A DNA stretch of 64,000 bases. It comes from Puffinus mauretanicus (Eukaryota; Chordata; Aves; Procellariiformes; Procellariidae). The notes under the pieces were generated by a model. It saw only the letters and a list, made by a program, of their open reading frames with translations. It ran no database searches and was not told the origin of the DNA. Shown one piece after another: positions 1-61,207 of the stretch (position 1 is its first letter; every line of letters begins with the position of its first letter). Both the position numbers and the translations under genes were made by a program. Where the stretch lies: contig JAJKFH010002807.1 in NCBI GenBank assembly GCA_023333565.1, positions 121,350 through 185,349 on the forward strand, written 5' to 3'.

Positions 1-415
1 AGAAGGGCAACGAAGCTGGTGAAGGGTCTGGAGAACAAGTCCTACGAGGAGGGAACTGGGACTAAGGAGGTTCATGGGAGACCTTACTGTGCTCTACAAC
101 TACCTGAGTGGAGGTTGTAGCGAGGTGGGTGTTGGTCTCTTCTCCCAAGTAACTAGCGATAGGACAAGAGGAAATGGCCTCAAGTTGTGCCAACGGAGGT
201 TTAGACTGGACGTTAGGAAAAATTTCTTTACTGAAAGAGCGGTCAGGCCTTGGAACAGGCTGCCCAGGGAAGTGGTAGAGTCACCATCCCTGGAAGTATT
301 TAAAAGACGTGTAGATGAGGTGCTTAGGGACATGGTTTAGTGGGCATGGTGGTGTTGGGTTGATGGTTGGACTCGATGATCTTAGAGGTCTTTTCCAACC
401 TTAATGATTCTATGA
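1..415 (+). mobile_element. CR1 LINE, 3' end (5'-truncated by window edge)
   Basis: This is the 3' portion of a chicken-repeat-1 (CR1) non-LTR retrotransposon, lying antisense to MAP3K1 inside the intron after exon 11. Positions 74-340 keep an open frame for the C-terminus of the CR1 ORF2 protein. It contains the characteristic [22 protein letters not shown] and SLEVFKRR segments and ends in TAG at 338-340. Upstream the same frame meets a TGA at 20-22, so the element is not intact. After the stop come the typical CR1 3'-UTR words (GTTGGACTCGATGAT, AGGTCTTTTCCAACC) and a terminal ATTCTATGA unit near 407-415. CR1 copies are normally 5'-truncated, and whether this one extends left cannot be seen here. 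Confidence 0.93.
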
Positions 416-49720
<49,305 letters not shown>

Positions 49721-49733
49721 TTTCTCTGGCGGG

Positions 49734-49739
49734 TCACAT
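49734..49739 (-). promoter_or_regulatory. AUG-stop (start-stop) element in the predicted 5'UTR
   Basis: On the minus strand ATG is followed immediately by TGA, ending 13 bases before the MAP3K1 ATG and out of frame with it. Reading upstream to about 50450, I find no other ATG on this strand. If the transcript includes it, initiating ribosomes would terminate at once. Such minimal uORFs are known to restrain downstream initiation. The transcription start is not visible, so inclusion in the mRNA is inferred from its closeness to the start codon. Confidence 0.6.
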
Positions 49740-49824
49740 CGGGCTCCCGAAGATCGGGGGGAGAGGGGGGAGCCAGCACTCCGACCCGCTGCGGAAACAG
49801 CGCTGCCTGCGCAAACGACGTACG

Positions 49825-49908
49825 GAGGGGGCGGGAGGCGGGTGCGGATTGGTGGCGGCGGGCGGCGCGGGGTGGGGCGGCCGCCTGTAGGTGCAGCGGG
49901 GCGGGGCC
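49825..49908 (-). promoter_or_regulatory. MAP3K1: MAP3K1 proximal promoter elements: CCAAT box and GC boxes
   Basis: On the minus strand a CCAAT pentamer lies at 49852-49848, about 130 bp upstream of the ATG. GC boxes flank it: GGGGGCGGGA around 49827-49836 and GGGGCGGGGCC around 49898-49908, both read on plus. No TATA box is seen. This arrangement is usual for a CpG-island promoter with dispersed start sites. Motif calls are by eye and have no functional support here. Confidence 0.5.
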
Positions 49909-49994
49909 GCGCGGCGCCCTGCCCCGCCCGCCCCCGCGCAGGTGTTGGCGGTTGGAGGGGGCCGCGCCCGCCGCCGCACGCCGCGCCCGCTCGT

Positions 49995-50023
49995 CAGGGG
50001 CAGGGGCAGGGGCAGGGGCAGGG
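49995..50023 (+). repeat. (CAGGGG) hexamer repeat, four units and a partial fifth
   Basis: CAGGGG is repeated perfectly four times and followed by CAGGG. It lies about 275-300 bp upstream of the MAP3K1 ATG. The five G runs with two-base CA loops fit a G-quadruplex on the plus (template) strand. It is a pure short tandem repeat, so copy number may be polymorphic. Confidence 0.85.
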
Positions 50024-50130
50024 CCCGGCCCCGCCGCGAACGGACGGGACAGGTCGGGCCGCGCCGCGCCGCGCCCGGGAGCCGGCGGTAGGCGCCGGGC
50101 AGGGAGGGCGTCCCCGCCCCCACGCGGCAC

Positions 50131-50145
50131 TTCCCACGCGTGGGA
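50131..50145. promoter_or_regulatory. Candidate RBPJ/CSL-type site within a 14-bp palindrome
   Basis: The minus strand of 50138-50131 reads CGTGGGAA, an exact match to the RBPJ (CSL) consensus YGTGRGAA. The surrounding 14 bp (50132-50145, TCCCACG and its reverse complement) are a perfect palindrome with a CACGCG core also used by HES-type repressors. It is about 410 bp upstream of the start codon. A match this short may be chance in GC-rich DNA. Confidence 0.35.
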
Positions 50146-50450
50146 GAGCGGCGGGGGCTCCGGCGGCCCCGGGGCGGAGGGCCGCGGCGCGGGCCAGCCG
50201 CTGCCCTGTGAGGAGCTGAGGCGCGGGGAAGCCCTTTCCGAAACTCGGGCTGGCTCCGGGCGGCCCCGTGCCGCAGCTCGCAGTACCCCGTCTGTGTGCC
50301 TCCTCTCCCCAGCACCCCCAAAACTTCCCCACGCGGTGTTCTGCCCGGGAGCCGGCCGAGGGGCGAGGAGGGAGGAAAATGCCTGCGATGCCTTGCTGCG
50401 CTGCAGCGAGCCGCCGGGAAACCGCTGCTGCGCCCGAGCTTACCTGCTCA

Positions 50451-53400
50451 TTTCTCTCTGGGATTAGTACGAAATTCAATGCACATCCTTGCTTGCAGCC
50501 TTCACGTGTCCTTCTCTGGGCTGCCCTCACTTGGCAGGCGCCGCTTCACCCGTCCTTGGATACTTTACCATGTCTGCAACTACTTAGAAGCGTTAATGTC
50601 TCGTCGGAGCACACCCGTTTCCATATGTGCGTACGTACGCACATCTAGTTTAGATTATAGCCTGCCACATATACCTACCGCTGCGGCTGTTTCCCAAGAG
50701 ACTGGAAGAGAGAAGAAAGGCAGGAGACATCACATGACCAGAATCTTAGGGAGGTCCAAGTAAAATTTACTCTTGGTCTAGATTTCCACTCGACCACAAT
50801 TGAGTGGTTTTGCTTTCAACCCCCGAGCTGCGGAGAAGGGACTCAAAATTTTATAAGAACAGAAGGGTGTACATTGCTGTCAGAAAGATGCTGTTTTGCT
50901 GCCATTAAACAAGCCTATCTATCTGAATGCTGATTTAATCTGAGACGAGGAAAGGAAAACTAAATGTCGCTATGCATACTAGGTTGTTTTCAGGATGGTG
51001 TGATTTTGGATACAGTAGAAGTTGCACAGTTCAAAGCACTTTTCTTTAGCTGAGTGTCTTAGGCTTATTTCTCAAAATTTGCTATGTATGCCCCAAGTGT
51101 AACATTAACTAAGAATCTCGACAATGATTATTAGTATGGTCACTTCACTGGGATCACTGCCTTGATCTGAAGCACTAGTTGAGTGAGAAGCACCTCCTAA
51201 GAGAAGCAGATTCTTTCTTGCCTTACGTGTGTGATCAGATGCTGACCTAAATGTAGAGTCTTCACTGAAGGATGTGACAAGCAGATTAGAAGAGGTCTTT
51301 CCCTCTAGACTTGCAAGAGCAAAAGCCTGAGGAGACTGTTTGTTCCCCATATAACTGCAGAATAGTACCAGTATGCACAGGGCCTCAAGGTCACAGTAAG
51401 TGAATCACTTAGGCGGTCTGCCGAAATGCCACACTGTAACTACTCTTATGAAGGTTCTTCAGTAAAGGATGCCGTGAGAAAGTCAGTTGTGTTCATTGTC
51501 ATCTTGTAAATAGGGTACCTCTGGGATAAGCAGGTCATCTAAATAGCCTCTTGTAATGTACAACTCAGGGATGTACATTTAAAGAGATTCTGAATTTCAT
51601 AAAGATTATTTAAAGTCTCTATTATAAATTTAGGGACAGTTTTCTGGAAGATTCCTAAACCAAGCCTTATTGTCAAAGTGAGGATGTTACTAAATGCAGG
51701 GAAGAACAGAGCAAAGTATGTGCTTTGTAGAAGCGGCATCAGATTAGTTGCTTGCAAATTCTGAAGCAGATGGTTGAAATGGACTCAAATTATTACCAGT
51801 TGTTGGCAGCGTAACCTGCATGTACACAGGATCCTCTAGTCTTCAATAGGGAAAAAACCTGACAAACAGTTCACAATTATATCTTTTCAAATATTCCTCT
51901 CTGCCATAAAATCACATTCACAAAAAAAAAAACCACCAACCTGTGCTTTTAAAGTATTGTAAACAGAAAAAAAAACCCCAGCTTTAGGAATTTACTAAAC
52001 ACTTGTCACATGAAGGAGGAGTAAAGCTTTGAATAGCAATTGGTTAGAAAAGGATACAGAGAAGAAAAAGCAAATCTCTAATAAAAGTAAATCTAGGAGA
52101 TAAGAGTGCATACACATCCTTTTGGTCTGACAGAGTCCTAGGGGACACCTCTCCCAGAGTGCCAAGGCTCCAACAAGACTTAACGGAGAAGGAAACTTGG
52201 GAAATTCAAGGCAAAATGTCAGAGTGGCAATGGGGTACTGAGGAATATGCATGTGCATTGAGGTGAAATGGTTTCTGGAAAGCAGCTGAAAACAGAGCAA
52301 ACCATGAAATCCAGGGACAGTGGGAGGCACCAGTGTAAGAAATAATTAAGCGCGGACAAGTGCTGTCACCATCCCTGTTCAGGCACGACTTTGCCTTTTG
52401 AGTAAGGCCAGCACTATCAAGGTTTTGAGTTAGTTTTGGATAAGATGGGAAATGAAAAAACCTCACTATTTAGTCATTAAAGAATATATGGCATGCTTTA
52501 TAAGGGCTGTTTATCCCCTAGGTATTGGCTGAAATCCAACTCTAATAAATTACATTTTGCCCATGGTCCTTATATTCACTTTATTGTTTCAAATGGATGT
52601 TTCTCCACTCTGCCTTGACCAGGGCAGCAGCACAGTGGCAAACAAGAAAACGCCTGCCATGCCTCATTCCAGAATGCTAGGTAATGCAATGCCTGTATGC
52701 AACATAGATTTATGCACAATATAGAGGCTCTACTAGAAGCACTAAATTCTGAAATCAGTAATTGAACATGCTGATTGATGTCTGTGTTTTCTTGTGACCT
52801 GCTCTTAATCCTTTTGCACTTAATCAGCGTGAGTTGACCTGATTGTAAAAAGCATAAAGCTTACTGGAGAGCTCAGAAAGATACTCAGTTACCTCTTGCA
52901 CAGATTATTTCTCAGTCTATCTAAAATACAGCTCTGGAGGGTAACATGAGACTTTTAGCACTTTTCAGTGGGCCTGTTTCCCCTAAGTCATAAGTAGCGG
53001 CACCCAGGGTTTGTTATGAAACAGAAGCCTTTGGCCTCAAATTAGCATCGTGCAACATTTGGAACATCAACTGTTGTACACAAAGAAACTTCTGTTTGGG
53101 AACACACTAAGTTTTTGCAAGCCAAGGAGTTTTCTTGTTGCACAAAACCTGTAACAGTGTCATGAATAACCAACAATTTTCAACATGCTAGAGATAGGAA
53201 TCTGCCGTGCCCCTGAATACATAACCTAGGCATCATCATCCACAAACAGAATAAATATGAGAGATAACACAGTCCGTAGCTTCTGGTCTTGACTAAACAT
53301 GTAAAAAGTGCTTTAATGCTGTATACAAACTCGATTCTCCCCATCTTGTTCTTCCATGTAGAAAGACTTATCCCTACCTTGATCTTCCATTCATTCTTTC

Positions 53401-56400
53401 CATTGTGAGAAAGGGAAAACAAATCTGCTCCTAAGCCATAATCCTTTCCTGTTTATTCCTCTGTGTAATGGAGAAGTCAAGCAACTAAATGAGGACATAG
53501 AGTCTGAGGTCCTTTTCATTCTTGTTTCCCAGGACCTGCTCAAAATCTGCTGGTGTCTGTGTTGCCTGTAGAAATGCTTTGCCATCTTGCTGATGTTCGT
53601 TCTTACTTCATAGCCTAACAGGTGTGCCTTTTAGAAGCAATTCCACCTTAGAAAACCAGGATGCCATATCACTTTTCAGGAGAGAGAAAGCCAGGTAAAA
53701 CCAGTATCTGTTACAGGGAAATCTATGGGTTTAGTTCAGACACTGGGAATGTCTAGTCTCACTGTTATTTAAATATTTTTCTTACTGGTTTACCTATTAA
53801 TTTCAGCATTGATTTCCATGGAAAATGTGTTTAAAGATTTCTACCCTCACATTTCAGTTCATACAGAACTGAGCTTTTGTTAAAAATGTATTTTGGATCC
53901 ACAAAACTTAAGATTACGTCTTGACCTAGGTGTCAGACACATTATATAAGAAAAGAGCTGTACTTAAACCTCCTTTTTCTGCCAAAGCACATAATAACAT
54001 TTCACTGTGTCTTTTTAAGAACTAACAATACTGATGTTTCTTCTAACAGCCCTGCACAGTCTAGTCATATTCATCACAGTTATCAATTTTCTTCCTGTAG
54101 CATCTACTCATGAACTGGGGAACCTTTTGGTCTATCCACCATATGATCCAAAGAAAAAGATGATCTGTAAAGTACGAAAGACAAACAAGGAACACAGCAA
54201 TGAGCAAGCTAGATTGCCGTCCTTGCACAGTGGAAGTCTATCTGCTGCCTTGATTTTTTTTGTCACTAGTTCATACATTTTGCATTAACTACTAAAATCA
54301 GTTCAATTTGTGACCTCAGGTAGTCTTTAAAATACCAATACTTTGATGTCTAATTTGGATATTCTTCCTGGCTGTGCTACAGAGGATTTTTCTGACCTCG
54401 AATAAGTCGCCATTATCCTATGGCTCAATTTTTCCCAACTGTGACTGGGTAACAAATAAATTTACCTACCTCAGGCCTGAGACAAGGCTGAGAGATTTAA
54501 TATTATTGAATTCCCAGATGAATCTTTGCTCAAAGGAAGTATAGTAATGAACTGAGCATGATCTGTTAAACCTCTTCTCGTACATCACTGAAGAAGACCA
54601 AAATCATTGCAGCTGTCAGCTCTTTTTCTCATATTCTTCCAGACTACTAAATTGACAACATAGCTCTCACCCGGATCAGCAGTTACGTCTATTGTAAACA
54701 CCACTATCTGTTCCCTCTCCAGGGGAAAGCAACCGTACCATTTCAGACTCAGGAGACCAGCAATAGCTTAGTTTTCCTTTACCCTACAGCCACCAGTGGC
54801 TGTTACATCTCTTTCAGCTTAGGGGCTTATTATTCCTGCTGTTCTGTGAGGCAAAGGCGCGGAGCCTTAGCACAGCTGTTAATGAACTGTGGAAGCTTTG
54901 CTCCACTGGAAGCTGTACATTTCCAAATTACAAAGGAACAGACACAAGAGTTTCACTCTTATTTTTGTCTCTAAGGACAATATAGCAACCTATTGAAAGG
55001 GAGCGTGAAGGGTCAGGATGGAAGAAGGACCACTTCTTCACTCCCACCAAAGACGACCCCACAGTTATTCTTTTCCTCTGCCTGCTGCTCTGTCATCCTT
55101 CTTCTGCCAGCAGCAGAATCATGCAGTACCAACAATAAACTGCAGTTACTAGAGGACAGTAACATGACAACAGCATAAACATTCAACCATCAGCAATTAA
55201 AAATGAAGCCAAGTGTTGTTAGTGTGTCTCAGCACGGCTGAGGTTCAGGGTGCGAACCAACAGTCTCGCGTGATTGATATATCCAGCACATACGTGTATG
55301 AGGATCCTGTAGAAGAGGAGCAGACAAGAGTGACACAGTTTGACAGCTACCTCTGGATAACTGCGTCCCTAAATAATCACCAGACAGGCAAGGAACTGGC
55401 AAGAATACCCTCCACAGAGTACTCTACTTGCTTTCTCCAAAGCCGGTACATATCTGAATAATCATTTTTGGGTGCAGTAATGGCATCCAGCCTGACACAT
55501 TCTCTCCCTTCTTTATATTTCTGTTCATCCCACCCTTCCCCTCTAGTAATATTGTCTGTATGCTTTCATTCATGATGGCTAGCAGTGGTGGCAGAGCTGT
55601 TTCTCTTACTAAATCCAGCAAAAGACCCTGCCAAGGCCCTCACAGTTGTCAAAGGGAATAAGAAAACTCAGTAGTAAACATTAGTGCCTAGTTCATCATG
55701 TGATCCATTTATACCAAGCCTGTCAATTTTCTGGCACCATGGCAGAAGTGAATCGAATAGCTTTTTGCTGTAAGGATGGCAGGGAGTCCACAGATCTTAA
55801 AAATAGTTATAGATTATGTCCAAACAGTCAGATCTTTCTCATACCCACAAATGTTTTTTAGAAAAGGTCGCATAATTTTTTTCCTAAGCTCTTAAATGTA
55901 AGTTATTCCCTCCAGCAATTATAGTAGGTGCAACACTACTTTATTACTTGTGTGCCAGTGACAGTCCCTGCGAATGGTGTTTCCAAAGCCACTTAATCAC
56001 AGTGTCCCAAGCTATCATCTAAGCTAACCGTCCTCCAAAGCCAGATGATCTGGACATGAGTAGTAGGCATTTGCCTATCCCGAGACAAAATATTTTCAAC
56101 GTTGTGTTGCTTCAACAGTCTTCTCTTCTGTGCATACATAAGTAAATAAGAGCCCAGGAGTAATAAAAACATTTCACAGGCAGTTTCTGGAAAAAGAAAG
56201 ATTGCACTGGAAAATTCTGAGGAAAGTAACTTTTTGGTCTTACTATTTGGTTAGTATTAAAACCAAACATCTTACTGTATATTGCATGAGCAGCTGGCTC
56301 CAAAAGAAATACAATGAAATAAAATACATCTTTGCAAAACAAATTTCTTACCTTTCTTAAGATCTGATTTATTGATAAAAAGATATTTCAAAAAATATTC

Positions 56401-59400
56401 TATCTATTCCACAGTATAAACCTGCTTCTTGAATTTGGTTGCTGTTCCTAGGGTTTATTTATCATTCATAGGGCTCTTGCTGCTCTACATCATAGCTTCC
56501 TTTGCTATACCCGGTTCATTTACATTTTTATGATATTTGTAGAGACTAATGAATCTCACCAATAAATCAGTAAATCATCACTAGATAAATCCTCTGCTTT
56601 CTGTATAGTTACATTCCTTCTCTTAGATACTGAAATCACAGAAAATAGATGTAATAGTTGATTGTTTTTGACATTTGCAAAGTTAATTTGCATGTAACAT
56701 AAATACATGTATATACTATAAATATATGTATAACATATATATGCTGCTTCTGTAATAGATTGGGTTTATACTTTGCAATTTTAATTTTTATTATTTCATT
56801 TCATCCTGCTGATGCAACCTAAAAACATTGTCAGGGTACAAAACTGAGCTGACTTCACATGCTCTACATGTTTTCCCTATGAAAGGCCTTGAGAAGCAAA
56901 GAATGACCTTGAGAGATGATGTTTGTGTGGATTTGGGGGAGGGCATTAATTTAATGCTTGCCAAGGTAGGATACATAATTTATTTTGACAGATTGCCTAT
57001 ATCTTCCTTGTTCTTTGTGGTTTAAGCCAAAACTTTTCAGATTTTGAACAGAAGCTTGCAAGTCTCAAGAGCATAACTGACCACTTACTGTTACAGGTAG
57101 AACTTCCAGTGAGTTGCATAACTGCTTTTTAAGGACGGTGCCTTAATCAAGTTTGTCGTGCGCAATACTAACAGTGCAAGTCAGATTACTTCAAAAATAC
57201 ATGTCACTATTTTCTCTTTAATTTCATTAACAAATGAACACTACTGAGCTGCTGCTCTTGGTTTCCTGTCCCCCAGACATAAGATTTGGAGGTGATTTTA
57301 TATACAAATGTTAACACCAATTTCATTGTATTAACTTCATTAGGTAGTCTCTAACATCTTAAGCATAAAGCTGCATGAACTGTCTGCTGTATGTTGAAAA
57401 GAACAATCTTCCTTTTAATTTCCATCCAAGATAAGAATGTGTACTAACACATTCACATATTAGTCACAGAACTCTTGAGATTATAACTATTTGTTTGCTC
57501 TGTTTAACCAGAACAAAGGATCCTTCTCAGGGCGGTAACATACCTTTCAGTTACAGTAAGAACTACTGCAGGCCCCTTCCTAGTAACTTTTTTCACCCTC
57601 TGAATCATGCCCATGTATTTTAAGTTCCTAACCCCAAAACTTCTGAGTTATTCCCAAATTCCTTTGTACATTCTAAGTCCCCATGTTTACTATGAATTGT
57701 GACAATACATATTCCTTCTTTTTTGCAGAGAACTCAGATTTATTTGGGTTTAGTTTAGTGGAAGCGCTTACACATAATGGTAGCAACATTTTATTTTAAG
57801 TATGAGGAAAGCACAGCTCTCCATGTCAGTTAAGCTACAGGCAGACATTAAACTCATTAAACTCTAAGCAAAGGTACTTTTCTCTTCATACAGCCTCATA
57901 GTTCAGGTTAATCCTTTATTCTTTTATCCCGCCAATTAAATTTTGATAGAGTAGATTGCCATTCACTGCATCGTTAATCAGTACATAGCTCTCTTCTCTC
58001 CCTGACTAGTAGAGTCCCTGTTCTTTTCCACATTTCCAAAAATGCCCCCAGATTTTTAAAACTCAACTTTGTTTTTGGGAATCTTCAATCTCAACACAAT
58101 AGTCAGACGTAGAGCACTATACATGTCCACCAGAAGCTTCTTTTTCAGATTCTGAACGATTTAGGGTAGTATATACACTACTATATGAAAGTCTAGATAT
58201 CAAAGAACATCACAGCTCATCTTTTCACCATTCTAAATTATCTGATGTTTGAAAGAAGCTGAAGACCATTAGAAAAATATCGCTTGAGAAAATTATGAAG
58301 GAAGAATGTGGCCAATTGGAAATGCCTGTAGAAAGACAAAATTCCTATTTCTTAAACCCAGAATTTCCCCTAATATGAGTGGTATAAAGCAACTTATTTA
58401 TGTCTAAAATAAAACAGGACTATTTCTCTAACTCATGTGAACACGTGTGTTAATCAGTCAATAAATGCAAAATTTTTTGTACATAATTTTTTTCCCTAAA
58501 ATTATCTTTGGTTCTTATTTTTCATTCTAAAACTATTACTAACAACAGCATATTAGAGAGGTATGTAACATTAACTCCTGTCTCCTTCCTCCTTCCCTCT
58601 TTTTTTAAAGTCCTGAAAGAAGAGAAGCTAAATTCCAATGCATTTTGATGATGTCATGAAAGCCAAAGTTGTAGCTATAAAAAGAAAACATTCTACTTCC
58701 CCTGCCCCCAACAAAGCATGAGATAAATAGCTACTATTTGGAATAATAAAGATTCATATCTGAGACTTAGACTAACCTTATAAGCCTGTCAATTAATTGT
58801 TTAAAACTATAAGCAAAAGTATATTTGATGTCAGATGCATGTTACAGAACTGCGTGAGGATGTTTGTAGTGTGTGTTGGTACATGGAAAGGCATTCCAAC
58901 CATCTTATTTTAGTAATTGTACCACACCAAAGACAACAAAAGCTGTCCTGAGATTGAAGTGTATGATGCTTTCAAAGCGGGTTCATTGTGAATGTTTGGA
59001 AGGTCGTAGGTCTGAATTCCACTGATGTCTCGCATTCTAGTCTTGCTGCAGAAGATGGGAAAGTATGAATGAAAATTTTCCTAGGAAGCCCAAGCTTACC
59101 ATATGATTTTCTGAGTATTTTGGCACTCATTGGTCTAGAAGAGGATATACAGAGGCTCCAAAATTACAGAGAAGAGACAAAACCTATCCACTGCTCCTTT
59201 GCAATCTCAGCTAAACGTTTGTAGAGCACCAGTCATGGTCCAGATGGTTCAACTCCAGTGATGGGGGAAGGATGCTCTTACCATTCCTGCTAAGGTTGCT
59301 GGGCCCAGTGAAGGCAACATTTGCCTAAAGTCCTCTCTTGCCCAGAGCCCAACTTTAAGGGTTCTGGGTTTTGTTCCCATGAGAAGTTCAAGTTTAGAAG

Positions 59401-61058
59401 AACCTCTTAAAAAATGAAAAGTATTTTAATCTAAATGAGGCAAAGATAAATCAAAACAGTGTGTATCATCCTTCCATGTGTCTAATGAAAGGTGTGTGGC
59501 ATATTGTATTAATACTGATATGAAGATCTCCTTAAGCAAAGCATTCATTACAAGGTAAAGTGTTAAGGTTGCCCCACACCTTTAACACTGTAATTCTCTG
59601 AATATCCAGACTTTATTTGTATAACAGCAATTCCTAAAGCACAGACAAGCGAAACAACTTACCGTCACACAGAAAACTCATGGCATAAGCTGGAAGTGAA
59701 ATCGGATGAGACCATCTGCTCTGGTCACTAGGCACAGGCACATCTTGTGGAAAAGTAAAGCACTTATGGGGCTTCCACATCATGGCTTGGGCTTGCTCTT
59801 TGCCTCAGCAACAGAAGTTTTGAAGAGAGAGATATAATGCTCTGTTCAGTGCTTCTTAGTCTAAATGCCATTGATCGCAGTTAAGATAGTAGTTTGGCTA
59901 GATACTGTTTCTCTTGGATTCAAGCATCAAAATACTCTTACCGGAATCCTTACAGCCTCATCTAAAGCAGAATATGTTTAACTATCTTTGCTGCGAACAC
60001 ATGCACTTCTCCCACAAATTAATAGAAAGTCATCCAGGATTGAATTAATTCATCTAGGCCATTGCATTCTTATGCCCTCTTCTTTTTACTGTCAAACCCC
60101 CCCATATTAATACTTTTAAGCTCTAATAATTTTTTTATAACATGAGTCAGATAAGGGGGATTGTGGCAGCATCATAGTGAATCACACAGCTTTTTTGCAC
60201 TTCAAGAACATGCACAAAAATTACAACTCCTATCACAAGACACGTTGGACAATGGCCATGGTTCAATTTTCACTAGGTCTAGGTAGCAGAAACCATGACA
60301 AAGGGGCTAGGAAGTCTGCAGAATAAAGAGGCTGCGGTGGTCACACCCTCCTTTTTGCCTGCACTGGGCTCAGCAAAAAGCAAACTGAGCTGGCCAAGAA
60401 TGAGTTGATTCAGCATGCTCTGCTGAAAAGGCTCTTAAGCTGTTCCAGACAAAACTATGAGGAAAGATGACAGCGACAACACCATCTATCCTTCAGGCTA
60501 AGTCCCCCCGCTCCAGGCTTTGGACAGCTGCCAAATTGAATCATCTCTGCTTTAAAATATACTAGGAAGTCCATGTCTGGCACAGGTTGTTCCTTAGTTG
60601 TTTTTAATTGTCCTCTGTGGCTGCATGAGCTACTGAAAGTTGCAAGTATGGTTTATATTGCAGCACAGAATAATGTGTGATTGAACTTCAGGTAAAAGGG
60701 CTGGGTCTTGTTTGCTACTACATTCATTTGTATAGTCTGATCCAAAGTTGAAACAGGAGGAGGTGAAAGCTAGTGAGAACTGTTTGTGACTGGGGGGCTT
60801 GCTTCACAGAATTTTGCTCTGCACTGCTTGACCTACTAATACATTCCCTTTCCCCTGTACTTATTGCTTCGGGCTTTTTCTTTGGTCTTGTCTGTACCAC
60901 AGAAGTTGCAATGATTTAATTAAATCAGTTTCTAAATGAACATATTTAAATCAGAGCAATCCTCTTGTATGAAGACTCAGAGCCCCGCCGAGTAATTCCC
61001 AGAAATAAGACCTTTTATTTAGTATCAGCAAAGTCTCTCATTTATTTTTTTCATCAAT
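50451..61058. other. Upstream intergenic flank, no gene recognised
   Basis: 10.6 kb upstream of the MAP3K1 CpG island. It is AT-rich and has no recognisable exon, RNA gene or clear interspersed repeat. Short open frames on both strands (for example 54034-54288 plus, 55213-55461 plus) have no similarity I recognise and no splice context. An AT-alternating segment lies near 56690-56752. In mammals the region upstream of MAP3K1 towards ANKRD55 is gene-poor and holds regulatory elements, so this flank may do the same; that is inference. Confidence 0.75.
50625..50644. repeat. Perfect 20-bp palindrome
   Basis: ATGTGCGTAC followed directly by its reverse complement, just outside the CpG island and about 900 bp upstream of the MAP3K1 ATG. 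It contains two CGTACG-like cores and three CpG... sites can be counted as the paired GCG/CGC and the central ACGT. There is no spacer. It is a candidate protein-binding site or chance palindrome. Confidence 0.75.
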
Positions 61059-61207
61059 AGATCTCAAAGCACTTTATAAAGTAGGTCACTGCCATTTGCT
61101 CTGTTTTGCAGATGGGGAACAGATGAAGTGATTTGCCTATAGTGGGCAAGTAGAAAGCTGGGAATAAAAACCTGTGTCTGCCCAATTCAGTGTTTCAACC
61201 ACAAAGC
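61059..61207 (+). mobile_element. Ancient MIR-type SINE fragment
   Basis: The segment runs CAAAGCACTTTATAAAG, then TTTTGCAGATGGGGAACAG, GAAGTGATTTGCCTA, GCTGGGAATAAAAACCTG and TTTCAACCACAAAGCC. In the same order these match the conserved landmarks of amniote MIR elements: the AGCRCTTTACAAA-type lead, CAGATGGGGAAACTGAGG, GTGACTTGCCCA, GCTGGGATTCGAACC and TTAACCACTAGACC. The copy is diverged, as expected of an old SINE. The subfamily is not assigned. Confidence 0.75.

Noticed and set aside
49734..50321. 195-codon minus-strand frame upstream of MAP3K1, ending at the AUG-stop element
   Set aside because: It has no ATG near its start (the apparent start is a TTG), it is Arg/Pro/Ala-rich, and it lies in the promoter. 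It is a GC shadow and not a uORF peptide.
54034..54288. 84-codon plus-strand frame with a hydrophobic, signal-like start
   Set aside because: AT-rich intergenic DNA often yields hydrophobic starts. No cysteine pattern, no homology recognised and no splice context.
60163..60184. GTGGCAGCATCATAGTGAAT resembles the start of U4 snRNA
   Set aside because: About 16 of 20 bases can be matched to the remembered U4 5' region, but nothing downstream fits the rest of the RNA, and no promoter elements are evident. Probably chance.
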